DNA of 55,886 nucleotides from Gammaproteobacteria bacterium (GTDB lineage Bacteria > Pseudomonadota > Gammaproteobacteria > S144-34): contig JALSJE010000090.1 in the NCBI GenBank assembly GCA_026989495.1, forward strand, positions 1 through 55,886, read 5' to 3'. Positions 15,080 to 25,247 of this stretch are shown in pieces. Both the position numbers and the translations under genes were made by a program. Under the pieces are notes generated by a model. The model did no database searches, had not been told where the DNA came from, and worked only from the letters and a program-made list of their open reading frames with translations. Position 1 is the stretch's first letter; each line of letters starts with the position of its first letter.

Positions 15080-16277
15080 GCGGGGAAAGCTACCCGAAAA
15101 GGCCGGCCACGGGGAGCGCCGCAACGCCCGCAGGTGGGGTGACCTGCCCTCGGCACCGGTCCCGAACCCCCGGCGCCGGAATGCGGACGGGGCACGGCGG
15201 GCAGCCTGGATGCTCGCGCTGGTCGCGGCCGCGGCGGCGCTGGCCGGCTGCACGGAGCTCGGTTACTACGCGCGCCTTGCGGGCGGCCACCTCGGGCGGG
15301 TCGCGCGGGCCGAGCCGGTCGAGGCACTGCTGGCCGATCCGGCCACGCCGCCGCGGCTGCGCGAGCGGCTGCGGCTGGCCCGGGCGATGGTGCGCTTCGC
15401 CGCGGCCGAGCTCGGCCTGCCGGCGGACGGGTCCTATGCCCGCTACGTGGATCTCGGCGGACGCTGGCCCGCGTGGGCCGTCTTCGCCGCGCCGCGGCGG
15501 CGCATGGCGCTGCTCGCCTGGTGCCATCCGGTGGTGGGCTGCCTCGGCTACCGGGGCTTCCTGGACGAGGCCCGCGCCCGCGCCTTCGCGCGCCGGCTCG
15601 CGCAGCAGGGCTACGACGTGCACGTGGGCCCGGTGGCGGCCTACTCAACCCTGGGATGGACGGAGGACCTCATCACCTCGTCCATGCTGGCCTGGCCGGA
15701 GCCGCAGCTCGCGGCGCTGGTCTTCCATGAGCTGGCGCACCGGCGGGTGTACGTCCCGGGCGCGACCGCCTTCAACGAGGCCTACGCCACGGCGGTGCAG
15801 CGTGCCGGCGTGCGCCGGTGGCTGCGCCGCCGCGGCCGTCTGCGGGCGCTGGCCGCCTGGGAGCGGGAGGAGGCCATGGCGCAGGCCATGGCCGCGCTCG
15901 TGGCGCGCTACCGCCGGCGCCTGGCCGCGGCCTATGCCGCCCCGGGCACAGCGGCCGAGCGGATGCAGGCCAGGGCGGCGCTCGCCCGGGCGCTGCGCGC
16001 CGAGTACCTGCGCCTGCGCGCACGGCTCGGCAGCGAGGCCTGGGACGGCTGGACGCTCTCCGGCCTGAACAACGCCAAGCTGCTGGCCTTCGCCACCTAC
16101 CGTGAGGATGTGCCCGCCTTCGAGTGCCTGCTGGCGGCCGCGGGCGGCGAGATCGCCCGTTTCCACGCCCGGATGGCGGCACTGGCGCGCCTGGATGCGG
16201 CGGCGCGCCGACGCGCGCTGGCGCGCGCCTGCCTCAGCGGAGCTGGCGCAGGGGGAGCTCGCGCCGGTAGCGGTTGA
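15078..16277 (+). CDS. Predicted zinc aminopeptidase lipoprotein (COG4324 type)
   Basis: This protein resembles the COG4324 predicted aminopeptidases. It has a lipobox (ALAGC) followed by [14 protein letters not shown], a typical start of the mature family members. The zinc motif [13 protein letters not shown] comes with a downstream [10 protein letters not shown] glutamate. The frame opens at 15078, giving 399 residues, but the in-frame ATG at 15210 places the hydrophobic lipoprotein signal almost at the N-terminus. The 44 extra residues of the long form are charged and Pro-rich. I report the longer form because the Arg residues before the hydrophobic core may serve as the n-region and 15210 has a poor ribosome site. 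Predicted outer- or inner-membrane lipoprotein. Confidence 0.85.
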   Translation: MRGKLPEKAGHGERRNARRWGDLPSAPVPNPRRRNADGARRAAWMLALVAAAAALAGCTELGYYARLAGGHLGRVARAEPVEALLADPATPPRLRERLRLARAMVRFAAAELGLPADGSYARYVDLGGRWPAWAVFAAPRRRMALLAWCHPVVGCLGYRGFLDEARARAFARRLAQQGYDVHVGPVAAYSTLGWTEDLITSSMLAWPEPQLAALVFHELAHRRVYVPGATAFNEAYATAVQRAGVRRWLRRRGRLRALAAWEREEAMAQAMAALVARYRRRLAAAYAAPGTAAERMQARAALARALRAEYLRLRARLGSEAWDGWTLSGLNNAKLLAFATYREDVPAFECLLAAAGGEIARFHARMAALARLDAAARRRALARACLSGAGAGGARAGSG

Positions 16278-17211
16278 GGCGCAGGCGCCAGCCCTGCCGG
16301 CCCAGGTACCGGGGCGCCACGGCCTCCAGGGGGGTGGGCTCGATGCCGAGCTCGCGCAGGCCGTTGCGCGGCCCGCACACGCTCGCCACCTGGAGGGAGC
16401 GGTAGTTGTCGCGGGTGAAGGGCTTGCCGGGGACATGCTCCAGCACGGCCGCCTCCAGACGCGAGATCCAGTCGGGCAGCCCGACGACCACACGCCGCAG
16501 GCCCGCGGTGCGCAGGGCGTAGGCCACCAGCTCGCGCAGGGTGTACTCGCGCGGGCCGCACAGCGGGTAGCGCCGGCCGTGGGTGTGGGGATCGTCCAGC
16601 GCACGGGCGAGGGCCTCCGCCACGTCGCCCACGTGCACCGGCGCGAAGCGCGCCCGCGGGCAGGCGAGCGGGAAGACCAGGGGGACGGGCCGCGCGAGCG
16701 CCACGAAGCGGTTGAGGAAGCTGTCGCCGGGGCCGAAGATCACCGAGGGCCGGAAGCTGGTCACGTGCAGGCGTGCGTCCGCGGCGGCATGCACCAGGTC
16801 CTCGCCCTCGCCCTTGGTGCGGAGGTAGGCGCTCGCGCCGGCGCGCGCGTCCGCGTTGAGGGCGCTCATGTGCAGCAGGCGCCGCACGCCCGCCTCGCGG
16901 CAGGCGGCGACGAGCCGGCGGGGCAGCTCCACGTGCGCCTCCCGGAAGGTCCGGCCCCGCCCGCGGCCCTCGTTGAGGATGCCCACCAGGTTGACGGCGG
17001 CGTCGCAGCCGGCGAGCCGGCGCGCGAGCGTGGCCGGATCGTGGACGTCTGCCTCGACGAGCTCCACGGTCGGCAGCACCGTGAGCTCCCTGTGGGCCTC
17101 GGCGTTGCGGGTGAGCACCCGCAGGCGCCGGCCCTCGGCCGCGAGGCGGTCGAGGAGATGGCGGCCGACGAAGCCCGTGCCCCCGAGCACGCAGATGGTC
17201 CGGTGTGGCAT
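16234..17211 (-). CDS. NDUFA9-like NAD(P)-binding protein
   Basis: This 325-residue atypical short-chain dehydrogenase begins MPHRTICVLGGTGFVGRHLL, a Rossmann GxxGxxG motif. It continues with AAVNLVGILNEG, HMSALNAD, YLRTKGEGE and RPSVIFGPGDSFLNRF. This series characterises the complex I NDUFA9 subunit family and bacterial homologues. The catalytic Tyr-x3-Lys is degenerate, as in that family. Bacterial members have been linked to quinone or lipid metabolism, but no reaction is proven. It overlaps the end of the lipoprotein gene by 44 bases (convergent) and is divergent from the aldehyde dehydrogenase by 97 bases. Confidence 0.9.
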   Translation of the reverse strand: MPHRTICVLGGTGFVGRHLLDRLAAEGRRLRVLTRNAEAHRELTVLPTVELVEADVHDPATLARRLAGCDAAVNLVGILNEGRGRGRTFREAHVELPRRLVAACREAGVRRLLHMSALNADARAGASAYLRTKGEGEDLVHAAADARLHVTSFRPSVIFGPGDSFLNRFVALARPVPLVFPLACPRARFAPVHVGDVAEALARALDDPHTHGRRYPLCGPREYTLRELVAYALRTAGLRRVVVGLPDWISRLEAAVLEHVPGKPFTRDNYRSLQVASVCGPRNGLRELGIEPTPLEAVAPRYLGRQGWRLRLNRYRRELPLRQLR

Positions 17212-17308
17212 GCTGGACTCCTCTCTTCTCCGGTCCCCTTCGCGGGTGCAGTGTAAGGCGAAGGGGCGGGATCCGGACAGGATCCGTCTCAGATCCGGGA
17301 GGTGGGCC

Positions 17309-18676
17309 ATGGCCTTCAGGGCGGTCAACCCGTATGACGGGACGCTGATCGAGGAGGTGCCGGAGGCGACGGAGGCCGAGGTGGAGGCGGCGCTGGCGGC
17401 GGCCGCGCGCGCGGCCCCGGCCTGGGCCGCCACGCCCGTGGACGCGCGCTGCGCGGCCCTGCGCGCGGTGGCCGAATGCCTGCGGGCGCGGCGCGAGGCG
17501 TATGCGCGCCTCATCACGCGCGAGATGGGCAAGCGCATCGCCGAGGCACGCGCCGAGGTGGACAAGTGCGCCTGGGGCTGCGAGTGGTACGCGGAAAACG
17601 CCCCGCGCTTCCTCGCCGACGAGCCGGTGGAGACCGACGCCGCCCGCAGCCAGGTCGCCTACCAGCCGCTGGGGACGGTGCTCGCCGTCATGCCCTGGAA
17701 CTTCCCCTTCTGGCAGGTGATCCGCGCCGCCGCGCCCGCGCTCGCGGCGGGCAACACGGTGCTCCTCAAGCACGCCTCGAACGTCCCGGGCTGCGCCCGC
17801 GCGCTGGAGGCGCTGATGCGCGAGGCGGGGCTGCCCGAGGGGGTCTTCCGGACCCTGATGGTCGGGGCAGGCCGGGTGGCGGCGGTGATCGCCGACCCGC
17901 GCGTGGCCGCCGTCACCCTCACGGGGAGCGAGGCGGCGGGCCGCAGCGTGGCGGCCGCCGCGGGCGCCGCCCTCAAGAAGACCGTGCTGGAGCTCGGCGG
18001 CTCCGATCCCTTCATCGTGCTCGAGGACGCGGACCTGGAGCGGGCCGCCGAGGTGGCGGTGACGGCGCGCTTCCAGAACGCGGGCCAGTCCTGCATCGCC
18101 GCCAAGCGCTTCATCCTGGTCGAGGCGGTGGCGGATGCCTTCCTCGAGCGCTTCCGCGCCCGCGTCGAGGCCCTGCGCCCGGGCGATCCCCTGGACGAGG
18201 CCACCACGCTGGCGCCCATGGCGCGCCACGACCTGCGCGATGCGCTCCACGCGCAGGTGCAGGACGCCCTCGGCAAGGGGGCGCGCGCGGTGACGGGCTG
18301 CGCGCCAGGCGAGGGGCCCGGCGCCTTCTACCGGCCCTCCATCCTCGACGGGGTGCGGCCCGGCATGCGCGCCTGGACCGAGGAGGTCTTCGGTCCCGTG
18401 GCGCTGGTGATCCGCGTGCGCGACGAGGCCGAGGCCGTACGGGTGGCCAACGGCTCGCCCTACGGGCTGGGCGGGAGCGTGTGGACGCGTGACGCTGGAC
18501 GCGGCGAGCGCGTGGCCCGCGCCCTCGCCTGTGGCAACGCCTTCGTCAACGGCCTGGTCAAGAGCGACCCGCGCCTGCCCTTCGGAGGCGTCAAGGCCTC
18601 GGGCTACGGCCGCGAGCTCTCCTGGCACGGCCTGCGCGAGTTCGTCAACGTCAAGACGCTCTGGATCGGCGCCTGA
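17309..18676 (+). CDS. NAD(P)-dependent aldehyde dehydrogenase, succinate-semialdehyde type
   Basis: This 455-residue enzyme of the ALDH superfamily most resembles the short succinate-semialdehyde dehydrogenases (Sad/YneI type, about 460 residues). It has AVMPWNFPFWQVIRA, the general base Glu228 in LELGGSDPF, the nucleophile Cys262 in GQSCIAAKR, and the C-terminal LPFGGVKASGYGREL. A GGGAGGTGGG ribosome site precedes the ATG. The gene stands alone, convergent with moaA 28 bases away. The family is clear; the physiological aldehyde is not, and succinate semialdehyde is the best guess. Confidence 0.88.
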   Translation: MAFRAVNPYDGTLIEEVPEATEAEVEAALAAAARAAPAWAATPVDARCAALRAVAECLRARREAYARLITREMGKRIAEARAEVDKCAWGCEWYAENAPRFLADEPVETDAARSQVAYQPLGTVLAVMPWNFPFWQVIRAAAPALAAGNTVLLKHASNVPGCARALEALMREAGLPEGVFRTLMVGAGRVAAVIADPRVAAVTLTGSEAAGRSVAAAAGAALKKTVLELGGSDPFIVLEDADLERAAEVAVTARFQNAGQSCIAAKRFILVEAVADAFLERFRARVEALRPGDPLDEATTLAPMARHDLRDALHAQVQDALGKGARAVTGCAPGEGPGAFYRPSILDGVRPGMRAWTEEVFGPVALVIRVRDEAEAVRVANGSPYGLGGSVWTRDAGRGERVARALACGNAFVNGLVKSDPRLPFGGVKASGYGRELSWHGLREFVNVKTLWIGA

Positions 18677-18704
18677 GCCGCGCCTTCCTGCGAGGGCGCG
18701 GGGC

Positions 18705-19691
18705 TCAGCCGCCGGTGACGGACATGAAGCGCAGGGTCTTTTCCGGGCGCTCGCGGAACTCGTGGCGCTCGGGCTTGCGGGCGATGGCCGCGCGCACGGC
18801 CGCCTCCAGCGCCGCATCACTGGCACCGCCGCGCAGCAGGGGGCGGAAGTCGTAGCGGTGCTCCTGGCCGAGGCAGAGGTAGCAGACGCCCTCGGCCGAG
18901 AGACGCACGCGGTTGCAGGTGGCGCAGAAGTGCTGGGAGATGGGCGTGATGAAACCGATCCGTAGCCCCGTCCCCGCAAGCTGCACGTAGCGGGCGGGCC
19001 CGCCTCCCGGCATGGTGGCCGGCAGCAGCTCGAAGCGCGCGGCGAGCCGCCGGCGGATCTCATCCAGGCTGACGTAGCGCCGGCTCGCGGCCTGCCCCGT
19101 CGCGCCCATGGGCATGGTCTCGATCAGGCGCAGCGTGTAGCCGCCGGCCGCGCAGAAGTCCACCATGCGCTCGACCTCGTCGTCGTTGATCCCTCGCATG
19201 ACGACCATGTTGATCTTGATGGGGTCGAAGCCCGCCGCGCGCGCCGCCTCCAGCCCCGCGAGCACCTTCCCGAGCTTGCCGCCGCCGGTGATGGCGGCGT
19301 AGCGCTGCGGATCGAGCGAGTCGAGGCTCACGTTGAGCCGCCGCACGCCCGCCGCGCGCAGGGTGCGGGCGAGGCGCGCCAGCCGCACCGCGTTGGTGGA
19401 GAGGCTGAGGTCCTCGAGGCCCGGGAGCGCGGCGAGCCGGGCGGCCAGCTCCGGCAGGTTGCGCCGCACCAGGGGCTCGCCGCCGGTGATGCGCACGCGC
19501 CGCACGCCGAGGCGCACGAAGGCGCCCACCAGGCGCTCGATCTCGTCGAAGCGCAGCCAGCTCTCCGGCTCGAGGAAGCCGTCGTAGCCCTTCGGCAGGC
19601 AGTAGCTGCAGCGCAGGTCGCAGCGGTCCGTGACGGACAGCCTCAAGTATTCGATGGTGCGGCCGAAGGGATCGACGAGGCGCGCGTCCAT
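18705..19691 (-). CDS. moaA: GTP 3',8-cyclase MoaA
   Basis: This 328-residue radical-SAM enzyme converts GTP to (8S)-3',8-cyclo-7,8-dihydroguanosine 5'-triphosphate, the first step of molybdopterin synthesis. The SAM cluster motif C24-x3-C28-x2-C31 is present, with TGGEPLVRRNL, LSTNAVRL, the second-cluster motif HFCATCNRVRLSAEG...CLG, and the C-terminal Gly-Gly (MSVTGG) typical of MoaA. An in-frame ATG at 19703 would add four residues. It is divergent from the nap operon, whose catalytic subunit needs the cofactor. An FNR-like box lies in the shared control region. Confidence 0.96.
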   Translation of the reverse strand: MDARLVDPFGRTIEYLRLSVTDRCDLRCSYCLPKGYDGFLEPESWLRFDEIERLVGAFVRLGVRRVRITGGEPLVRRNLPELAARLAALPGLEDLSLSTNAVRLARLARTLRAAGVRRLNVSLDSLDPQRYAAITGGGKLGKVLAGLEAARAAGFDPIKINMVVMRGINDDEVERMVDFCAAGGYTLRLIETMPMGATGQAASRRYVSLDEIRRRLAARFELLPATMPGGGPARYVQLAGTGLRIGFITPISQHFCATCNRVRLSAEGVCYLCLGQEHRYDFRPLLRGGASDAALEAAVRAAIARKPERHEFRERPEKTLRFMSVTGG

Positions 19692-19734
19692 GCCTGCGAG
19701 CATAGCGTGGGCCCGGGCGCGGTCAACCCTGCCA

Positions 19735-19775
19735 TTGATCCGGATCATTCTTGATCTGCGGCAATGATTCGGATC
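19735..19775. promoter_or_regulatory. FNR/CRP-family-like box within a long inverted repeat, moaA/napF control region
   Basis: TTGATCCGGATCAT (19735-19748) matches the FNR/Anr consensus TTGAT-N4-ATCAA at 9 of 10 positions. It sits in the left arm of a larger inverted repeat: 19737-19749 (GATCCGGATCATT) against 19763-19775 (AATGATTCGGATC), 12 of 13 positions matching, with a 13-bp spacer. It lies 44 bases upstream of the moaA start and about 111 bases upstream of napF. Oxygen-responsive control of both genes is an inference. Confidence 0.6.
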
Positions 19776-19858
19776 GCCGGCAGGGACATAAGCATGCTCG
19801 TGGGCACCAACCTTGTGCAGGTGCCGGCCACGACGGTGCAGGGAGAGGAAGGCTGCCG

Positions 19859-20356
19859 ATGACCATGCTATCGCGAAGGTCTTTCCTGCGGGCGGATCCC
19901 GGCGGGCGACGGGCGGCGCCGTATCCGCCCTGGGCGGTGGCCGAGCCGCGCTTCCTCGAGCGCTGCGACGGCTGCCGGGCCTGCGTGCGGGCCTGCCCGG
20001 AAGGCATCCTGCGGGCGGGCTGGTCCGGCGTGCCGCACGTCGATTTCTCCCGCGGCGAATGCACCTTCTGCGCGGCTTGCGTGCGCGCCTGCGACCGCGG
20101 TGCGCTCGACGGGAGCATGCCGCGGCCGTGGGCCCTGCGCGTCTGCATCGGCGGCCAGTGCCTGGCCCGGCAGGGGGTGGCCTGCGGGGCCTGCGTGGAT
20201 GCCTGTGGGCCGCTCGCCCTCGTCCTGCGCCCGGCGCCGGGCGGTGTCGCGGTGCCCGAGGTGGATGTGCAGGCCTGCACGGGATGCGGGGCCTGTGTCG
20301 CGCCCTGCCCCGTGGGGGCGGTGACGATGGAGGTCCGGATGGAGGCGGCGGCATGA
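19859..20356 (+). CDS. napF: Nap accessory ferredoxin-type protein NapF
   Basis: This 165-residue cytoplasmic iron-sulfur protein of the periplasmic nitrate reductase system is thought to act on NapA before export. It has three ferredoxin-type 4Cys motifs (C36-x2-C-x2-C-x3-C in [12 protein letters not shown], then [12 protein letters not shown], and C-terminal [12 protein letters not shown]) plus a Cys-rich stretch around CIGGQC and CGACVDAC. The N-terminal SRRSFLRA resembles a Tat motif, as in other NapF proteins. A purine-rich GGGAGAGGAAGG site precedes the ATG. It is first gene of napFDAGHBC and overlaps napD by 4 bases. Confidence 0.93.
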   Translation: MTMLSRRSFLRADPGGRRAAPYPPWAVAEPRFLERCDGCRACVRACPEGILRAGWSGVPHVDFSRGECTFCAACVRACDRGALDGSMPRPWALRVCIGGQCLARQGVACGACVDACGPLALVLRPAPGGVAVPEVDVQACTGCGACVAPCPVGAVTMEVRMEAAA

Positions 20357-20619
20357 GCATGAACATTTGCGGCGTGCTGGTGCGCGCGCGCCCCGAACGG
20401 CGCGCGGCGGTGGTGCGTGCGCTGGAGGCCATGCCCGGCGTGGAGGTCCACGCCGCCACGGAGGACGGGCGCATCGTCGTCACCCTGGAGCGCGCGGGCC
20501 GCGCGGGCGTGGCCGATACGCTCAGCGAGATGCACAACGTCGAGGGAGTGCTGACCGCCGCCCTCGTCTACGAGCACAGCGAGACCGGAAACGAGACGGA
20601 GGCCGAGCCATGCGACTGA
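20353..20619 (+). CDS. napD: NapD chaperone
   Basis: This 88-residue cytoplasmic chaperone binds the Tat signal peptide of NapA and holds back its export until the molybdenum cofactor is inserted. It begins [16 protein letters not shown] and contains [20 protein letters not shown], the usual NapD pattern (family length about 85-100). The ATG overlaps the napF stop (ATGA), and its end overlaps the napA start by 10 bases, so the three are translationally coupled. Confidence 0.93.
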   Translation: MSMNICGVLVRARPERRAAVVRALEAMPGVEVHAATEDGRIVVTLERAGRAGVADTLSEMHNVEGVLTAALVYEHSETGNETEAEPCD

Positions 20620-23105
20620 CCAGGCGCGAGTTCATCAAGGCCAACGCGGCCGCGGCCGCCGCGGCGGCCGCGGGCATCACCCTGCCGGGCGCGCGGGAGG
20701 CGCTCGCCGGCAGCGGACGCATCCGCTGGGACAAGGCGCCGTGCCGCTTCTGCGGCACCGGCTGCGGCGTGCTGGTGGGCGTCAAGGACGGGCGCGTGGT
20801 CGCCACCCAGGGCGATCCGGACGCGCCGGTCAACCGCGGCCTCAACTGCATCAAGGGCTACTTCCTCTCCAAGATCATGTACGGCAAGGACCGCCTCACC
20901 AGGCCGCTGCTGCGCATGAAGGACGGCAAGTACGACAAGAACGGCGAGTTCACGCCCATCAGCTGGGAGCAGGCCTTCCAGATCATGGCCGAGAAGTTCA
21001 AGGAGGCCCTCCGCACCAAGGGGCCGACCGCCGTGGGCATGTTCGGCTCCGGCCAGTGGACGGTGTGGGAGGGCTATGCCGCGGTCAAGCTCATGAAGGC
21101 GGGCTTCCGCTCCAACAACATCGACCCCAACGCCCGCCACTGCATGGCCTCGGCGGTGGCCGCCTTCATCCGCACCTTCGGCATCGACGAGCCCATGGGC
21201 TGCTACGACGACATCGAGCATGCCGACGCCTTCGTGCTGTGGGGCTCGAACATGTCCGAGATGCACCCCATCCTGTGGTCGCGCGTCACCGACCGGCGCC
21301 TGAGCGCCGACCACGTGCGCGTGGCGGTGCTGTCCACCTTCCGCAACCGCAACTTCGATCTCGCCGACATCGGCATCGTCTTCCGTCCGCAGACCGACCT
21401 CGCCATCCTCAACTACATCGCCAACCACATCATCCAGACCGGCCGCGTCAACGAGGACTTCGTGCGCGAGCACGTCAACTTCCGCGTGGGCGTGACCGAC
21501 ATCGGCTACGGCCTGCGGCCCGAGGATCCGCGCCAGCGGCGCGCCAGGAACGCCAAGAACCCGGGTGCCTCCAAGCCCATGAGCTTCGAGGAGTATGTGC
21601 GCTTCGTCTCGGAGTACACGCTGGAGAAGGTCTCGCGGCTTTCGGGCGTGCCCGAGAAGGAGCTGGAGGCGCTGGCCGAGCTCTACGCCGATCCGAAGAC
21701 GAAGGTGGTCTCATTCTGGACCATGGGCTTCAACCAGCACACCCGCGGCACGTGGGTCAACCACCTCGTCTACAACGTGCACCTGCTCACGGGCAAGATC
21801 GCCGAGCCCGGCAACGGCCCCTTCTCGCTCACGGGGCAGCCCTCGGCCTGCGGCACCGCGCGCGAGGTGGGCACCTTCGCGCACCGGCTGCCGGCCGACA
21901 TGGTGGTCAAGAAGAAGAAGCACCGCGAGATCGCCGAGCGCATCTGGAAGCTGCCGGAGGGCACCATCCCGGCCAAGCCGGGCTTCCACGCGGTGCTGCA
22001 GAACCGCATGCTCAAGGACGGCAAGCTCAACGTCTATTGGGTCATGTGCAACAACAACATGCAGGCCGCGGCCAACATGAACGAGGAAGGCTGGCCCGGC
22101 TACCGCAACCCGGACAACTTCATCATCGTCTCCGATCCCTATCCGACGGTGACCGCGCTCGCCGCCGATCTCATCCTGCCCACCGCCATGTGGGTGGAGA
22201 AGGAGGGCGCCTACGGCAACGCCGAGCGCCGCACGCAGTTCTGGCGCCAGCAGGTGCGGCCGCCGGGCGAGGCGCGCTCGGACCTGTGGCAGATCGTGGA
22301 GTTCTCCAAGTACTTCAGGGCCGAGGAGGTCTGGCCCGAGGAGCTGCTCGCCAGGAAGCCCGAGTACCGGGGCAAGACGCTCTACGAGATCCTGTTCCGC
22401 AACGGCCAGGTGGACAGGTATCCGCTGAGCGAGCTGCAGCCGGGCTTCCCCAACGACGAGTCCGAGCACTTCGGCTTCTACATCCAGAAGGGCTTGTACG
22501 AGGAGTACCGCCGGTTCGGCCTCGGCAAGGCCCACGACCTCGCCCCCTTCGAGATGTACCACAGGACCCGCGGCCTGCGCTGGCCGGTGGTGGACGGCAA
22601 GGAGACGCTGTGGCGCTACCGTGAGGGGTATGACCCCTATGTGAAGAAGGGTGAGGGCGTGCGTTTCTATGGCAAGCCCGACGGGCGCGCCGTGATCTAT
22701 GCCCTGCCCTACGAGCCGCCGGCCGAGGTGCCGGACGAAACCTACGATCTGTGGCTGGTGACCGGGCGCGTGCTGGAGCACTGGCACTCGGGCTCCATGA
22801 CGCGGCGCGTGCCCGAGCTCTACCGGGCCTTCCCGGACGCGGTGCTGTTCATGCACCCGGACGATGCGCGCGCGCGCGGGCTGCGTCGCGGCATGGCCGC
22901 GCGCATCCGCACGCGCCGCGGCGAAATCACCGCGCGCGTGGAGACGCGCGGGCGCAACCGGCCGCCGCGCGGGGTGGTCTTCATCCCGTGGTTCGATGCC
23001 GGTCGCCTGGTGAACAAGCTCACGCTGGACGCCACCTGCCCCATCTCCAAGGAGACGGACTTCAAGAAGTGCGCCGTCCGGGTGGAGCGGCTGCCGGAGG
23101 CCTGA
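20610..23105 (+). CDS. napA: Periplasmic nitrate reductase catalytic subunit NapA
   Basis: This 831-residue molybdopterin enzyme reduces nitrate to nitrite in the periplasm, taking electrons from NapB. It has a Tat signal (TRREFIK followed by an Ala-rich core). A [4Fe-4S] site uses Cys45, Cys48, Cys52 and Cys80, and Cys178 in RHCMASA is the molybdenum ligand. [12 protein letters not shown] and the C-terminal [15 protein letters not shown] typify NapA. Length agrees with the family (about 830). The start is fixed by the Tat motif directly after MRLT. It requires MoaA-derived cofactor. Confidence 0.98.
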   Translation: MRLTRREFIKANAAAAAAAAAGITLPGAREALAGSGRIRWDKAPCRFCGTGCGVLVGVKDGRVVATQGDPDAPVNRGLNCIKGYFLSKIMYGKDRLTRPLLRMKDGKYDKNGEFTPISWEQAFQIMAEKFKEALRTKGPTAVGMFGSGQWTVWEGYAAVKLMKAGFRSNNIDPNARHCMASAVAAFIRTFGIDEPMGCYDDIEHADAFVLWGSNMSEMHPILWSRVTDRRLSADHVRVAVLSTFRNRNFDLADIGIVFRPQTDLAILNYIANHIIQTGRVNEDFVREHVNFRVGVTDIGYGLRPEDPRQRRARNAKNPGASKPMSFEEYVRFVSEYTLEKVSRLSGVPEKELEALAELYADPKTKVVSFWTMGFNQHTRGTWVNHLVYNVHLLTGKIAEPGNGPFSLTGQPSACGTAREVGTFAHRLPADMVVKKKKHREIAERIWKLPEGTIPAKPGFHAVLQNRMLKDGKLNVYWVMCNNNMQAAANMNEEGWPGYRNPDNFIIVSDPYPTVTALAADLILPTAMWVEKEGAYGNAERRTQFWRQQVRPPGEARSDLWQIVEFSKYFRAEEVWPEELLARKPEYRGKTLYEILFRNGQVDRYPLSELQPGFPNDESEHFGFYIQKGLYEEYRRFGLGKAHDLAPFEMYHRTRGLRWPVVDGKETLWRYREGYDPYVKKGEGVRFYGKPDGRAVIYALPYEPPAEVPDETYDLWLVTGRVLEHWHSGSMTRRVPELYRAFPDAVLFMHPDDARARGLRRGMAARIRTRRGEITARVETRGRNRPPRGVVFIPWFDAGRLVNKLTLDATCPISKETDFKKCAVRVERLPEA

Positions 23106-23115
23106 GGCACGGGCG

Positions 23116-23874
23116 ATGGCGGCAAGGGGCGGGCACCGGACGCGCAGCGGGCGCCGCCGCTTCCTGCGGGATGCGTGGCGGCTCGCGGCCGCGGCCGGCC
23201 TGGTGGGGCTGGGCCTGGCGGCGCACGGGCGGCGCGTGGCCGCGCGCCCGGCCCAGGCCCTGCGCCCGCCCGGTGCGCTGCCCGAGCGGGAGTTCCTGGG
23301 CGCCTGCCTGCGCTGCGGGCTGTGCGTGCGCGCCTGCCCCTACGGCACCCTGCGCCTGGCCTCGGCCGTGGGGCCCGTGGCGCCGGGCACGCCCTACTTC
23401 GTCGCGCGCGCGGTCCCGTGCGAGATGTGCGAGGACATCCCGTGCGTGGCCGCCTGTCCCAGCGGCGCCCTCGACCCGGCGCTGGAGGACATCACCCGGG
23501 CGCGCATGGGGATCGCGGTCCTGGTCGACCATGAGAGCTGCCTCAACTGGCGGGGGCTGCGCTGCGACGTCTGCTACCGCGTGTGCCCTCTGATCGACGA
23601 GGCCATCACGCTCGAGCCGCAGCACAACCGCCGCACGGGGCGGCACACCCTCTTCATCCCCACGGTTCACGCCGACCGCTGCACCGGCTGCGGCAAGTGC
23701 GAGAAGTCCTGCGTGCTGGAAGAGGCCGCCATCAAGGTGCTGCCACCGCGGCTCGCACGGGGCCGTGCGGGGGGTCACTACCGCCTCGGCTGGGAGGAGA
23801 AGGCCAAGGCGGGCCGGCCGCTGGTGCCGGGCCTGATCGACCTTCCCGACCGGCTGCCGGGAGGCGGGCCATGA
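23116..23874 (+). CDS. napG: Ferredoxin-type protein NapG
   Basis: This 252-residue periplasmic iron-sulfur protein forms, with membrane protein NapH, a quinol dehydrogenase that feeds electrons to the Nap system. The N-terminus has a Tat-like GRRRFLRD with a hydrophobic stretch. Four ferredoxin Cys clusters follow: [43 protein letters not shown] and [11 protein letters not shown]. The third has the NapG/MauM-type insertion. It begins 10 bases after napA and its stop overlaps the napH ATG. Confidence 0.95.
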   Translation: MAARGGHRTRSGRRRFLRDAWRLAAAAGLVGLGLAAHGRRVAARPAQALRPPGALPEREFLGACLRCGLCVRACPYGTLRLASAVGPVAPGTPYFVARAVPCEMCEDIPCVAACPSGALDPALEDITRARMGIAVLVDHESCLNWRGLRCDVCYRVCPLIDEAITLEPQHNRRTGRHTLFIPTVHADRCTGCGKCEKSCVLEEAAIKVLPPRLARGRAGGHYRLGWEEKAKAGRPLVPGLIDLPDRLPGGGP

Positions 23875-24758
23875 GGCGGGTGCCGGGCAGGGCGGCGGCC
23901 GAGGCGCGCGGCCGGCTCGCCGCGCACCGGTGGCTGCTCGCGCGAAGGGCCGCGCAGCTCGGCGTCTTCGGCCTGTTTCTGCTGGGGCCGCTCGCCGGCG
24001 TGTGGCTCATACGCGGCAACCTCTCGGCGAGCCTGGTGCTGGATACGGTCCCGCTCACCGATCCCTTCCTGCTCGCGCAGAACCTGGCAGCCGGCCATCT
24101 GCCCGAGGCGGCCGCGCTCCTGGGTGGCGCGGTCGTGCTCGCCTTCTACCTGGCCGTGGGCGGACGCAGCTACTGCGGCTGGGTGTGCCCCCTCAACCCG
24201 GTCACGGACGCGGCCGCGTGGCTGCGCGCGCGCCTGGGGATCGCCGGCGGCGGGGCACGCGTCGATGCGCGCCTGCGCTGGGCGCTGCTGGCCATGGTGG
24301 TGGCGCTCGCCGCGCTGACCGGCACGGCCGCCTGGGAGCTGTACAACCCGGTCTCCATCGTGCAGCGCGGCATCATCTACGGCCTGGCGCCGGCCGCGGC
24401 CGTGGCGCTGGCCGTGTTCCTGTTCGACCTCTTCGTGGTGCCGCGCGGCTGGTGCGGGCGGCTGTGTCCCGTGGGGGCCTTCTGGGGGCTCGTCGGCAGC
24501 GGCGCGCTGGTGCGCGTGACCGCCCCGGCGCGCGAGCGCTGCGACCGGTGCATGGACTGCTACGCGGCCTGCCCGGAGCCGCAGGTCATCCGCCCGGCGC
24601 TGGAGGGCGGCGGCGCCCCGGTGATCCTCTCCGGACTGTGCACCAACTGCGGGCGCTGCATCGACGTCTGCCCGCAGGAGGTCTTCCGTTTCGGCACACG
24701 GTTTCACGGCAGGACCATGACCGCCGGCCTGCCCGGCGGACGGGAGGAAGCGACATGA
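23871..24758 (+). CDS. napH: Membrane quinol dehydrogenase component NapH
   Basis: This 295-residue membrane protein with four hydrophobic helices is the partner of NapG. Two loop motifs ([10 protein letters not shown] and [12 protein letters not shown]) are the conserved CxxxCP pairs of the NapH family. The cytoplasmic C-terminal part carries two [4Fe-4S] motifs, [14 protein letters not shown] and [12 protein letters not shown]. The ATG overlaps the napG stop (ATGA) and its own stop overlaps the napB ATG, so translation is coupled along the operon. Confidence 0.96.
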   Translation: MRRVPGRAAAEARGRLAAHRWLLARRAAQLGVFGLFLLGPLAGVWLIRGNLSASLVLDTVPLTDPFLLAQNLAAGHLPEAAALLGGAVVLAFYLAVGGRSYCGWVCPLNPVTDAAAWLRARLGIAGGGARVDARLRWALLAMVVALAALTGTAAWELYNPVSIVQRGIIYGLAPAAAVALAVFLFDLFVVPRGWCGRLCPVGAFWGLVGSGALVRVTAPARERCDRCMDCYAACPEPQVIRPALEGGGAPVILSGLCTNCGRCIDVCPQEVFRFGTRFHGRTMTAGLPGGREEAT

Positions 24759-25234
24759 AGAAGACGGCCATCGTCGGCGTGATGCTGGCCCTGGGCACGG
24801 CGGCAGTCGTCCCCGCGCTCCACGGCCAGGCGGGCAACGGGTCCAGCGGCGGCAACGGCGTGGTCTCGCTGCGAGGCAACGTCGCCATCGACGAGACCTC
24901 CCGCCCGCCGGACCTCAAGCGCTGGCAGCGCGACCGCAGGCCGTTGCCCCGCCAGCACGTGGGGCAGCCTCCGCTCATCCCCCATTCCATCAAGGGCTAC
25001 AAGATCAACCTCAAGTTCAACAAGTGCCTCACCTGCCACTCCTGGGCCAACGCCGACGAGGCGGGCGCGCCCAAGGTGAGCGTCACCCACTTCAAGGACC
25101 GCGAGGGGAACGTGCTGGCCAACATCGCTCCCCGGCGCTACTTCTGCACCCAGTGCCACGTGCCGCAGGTGGACGCGCCACCCCTGGTCGAGAACACCTT
25201 CGAGCCTCTCAGGACCATCCATCCGGGCCGCTGA
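24755..25234 (+). CDS. napB: Dihaem cytochrome c NapB
   Basis: This 159-residue periplasmic electron-transfer subunit passes electrons to NapA. It has a signal peptide ([24 protein letters not shown]) and two haem c sites, CLTCH and CTQCH. VSVTHFKDREGNV and PRRYFCTQCHVPQ are the typical family segments, and the His residues that serve as distal ligands lie in between. Length fits NapB precursors. It overlaps napH by 4 bases and precedes napC by 13. Confidence 0.95.
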   Translation: MKKTAIVGVMLALGTAAVVPALHGQAGNGSSGGNGVVSLRGNVAIDETSRPPDLKRWQRDRRPLPRQHVGQPPLIPHSIKGYKINLKFNKCLTCHSWANADEAGAPKVSVTHFKDREGNVLANIAPRRYFCTQCHVPQVDAPPLVENTFEPLRTIHPGR

Positions 25235-25247
25235 AGGGGGGCAGGTC

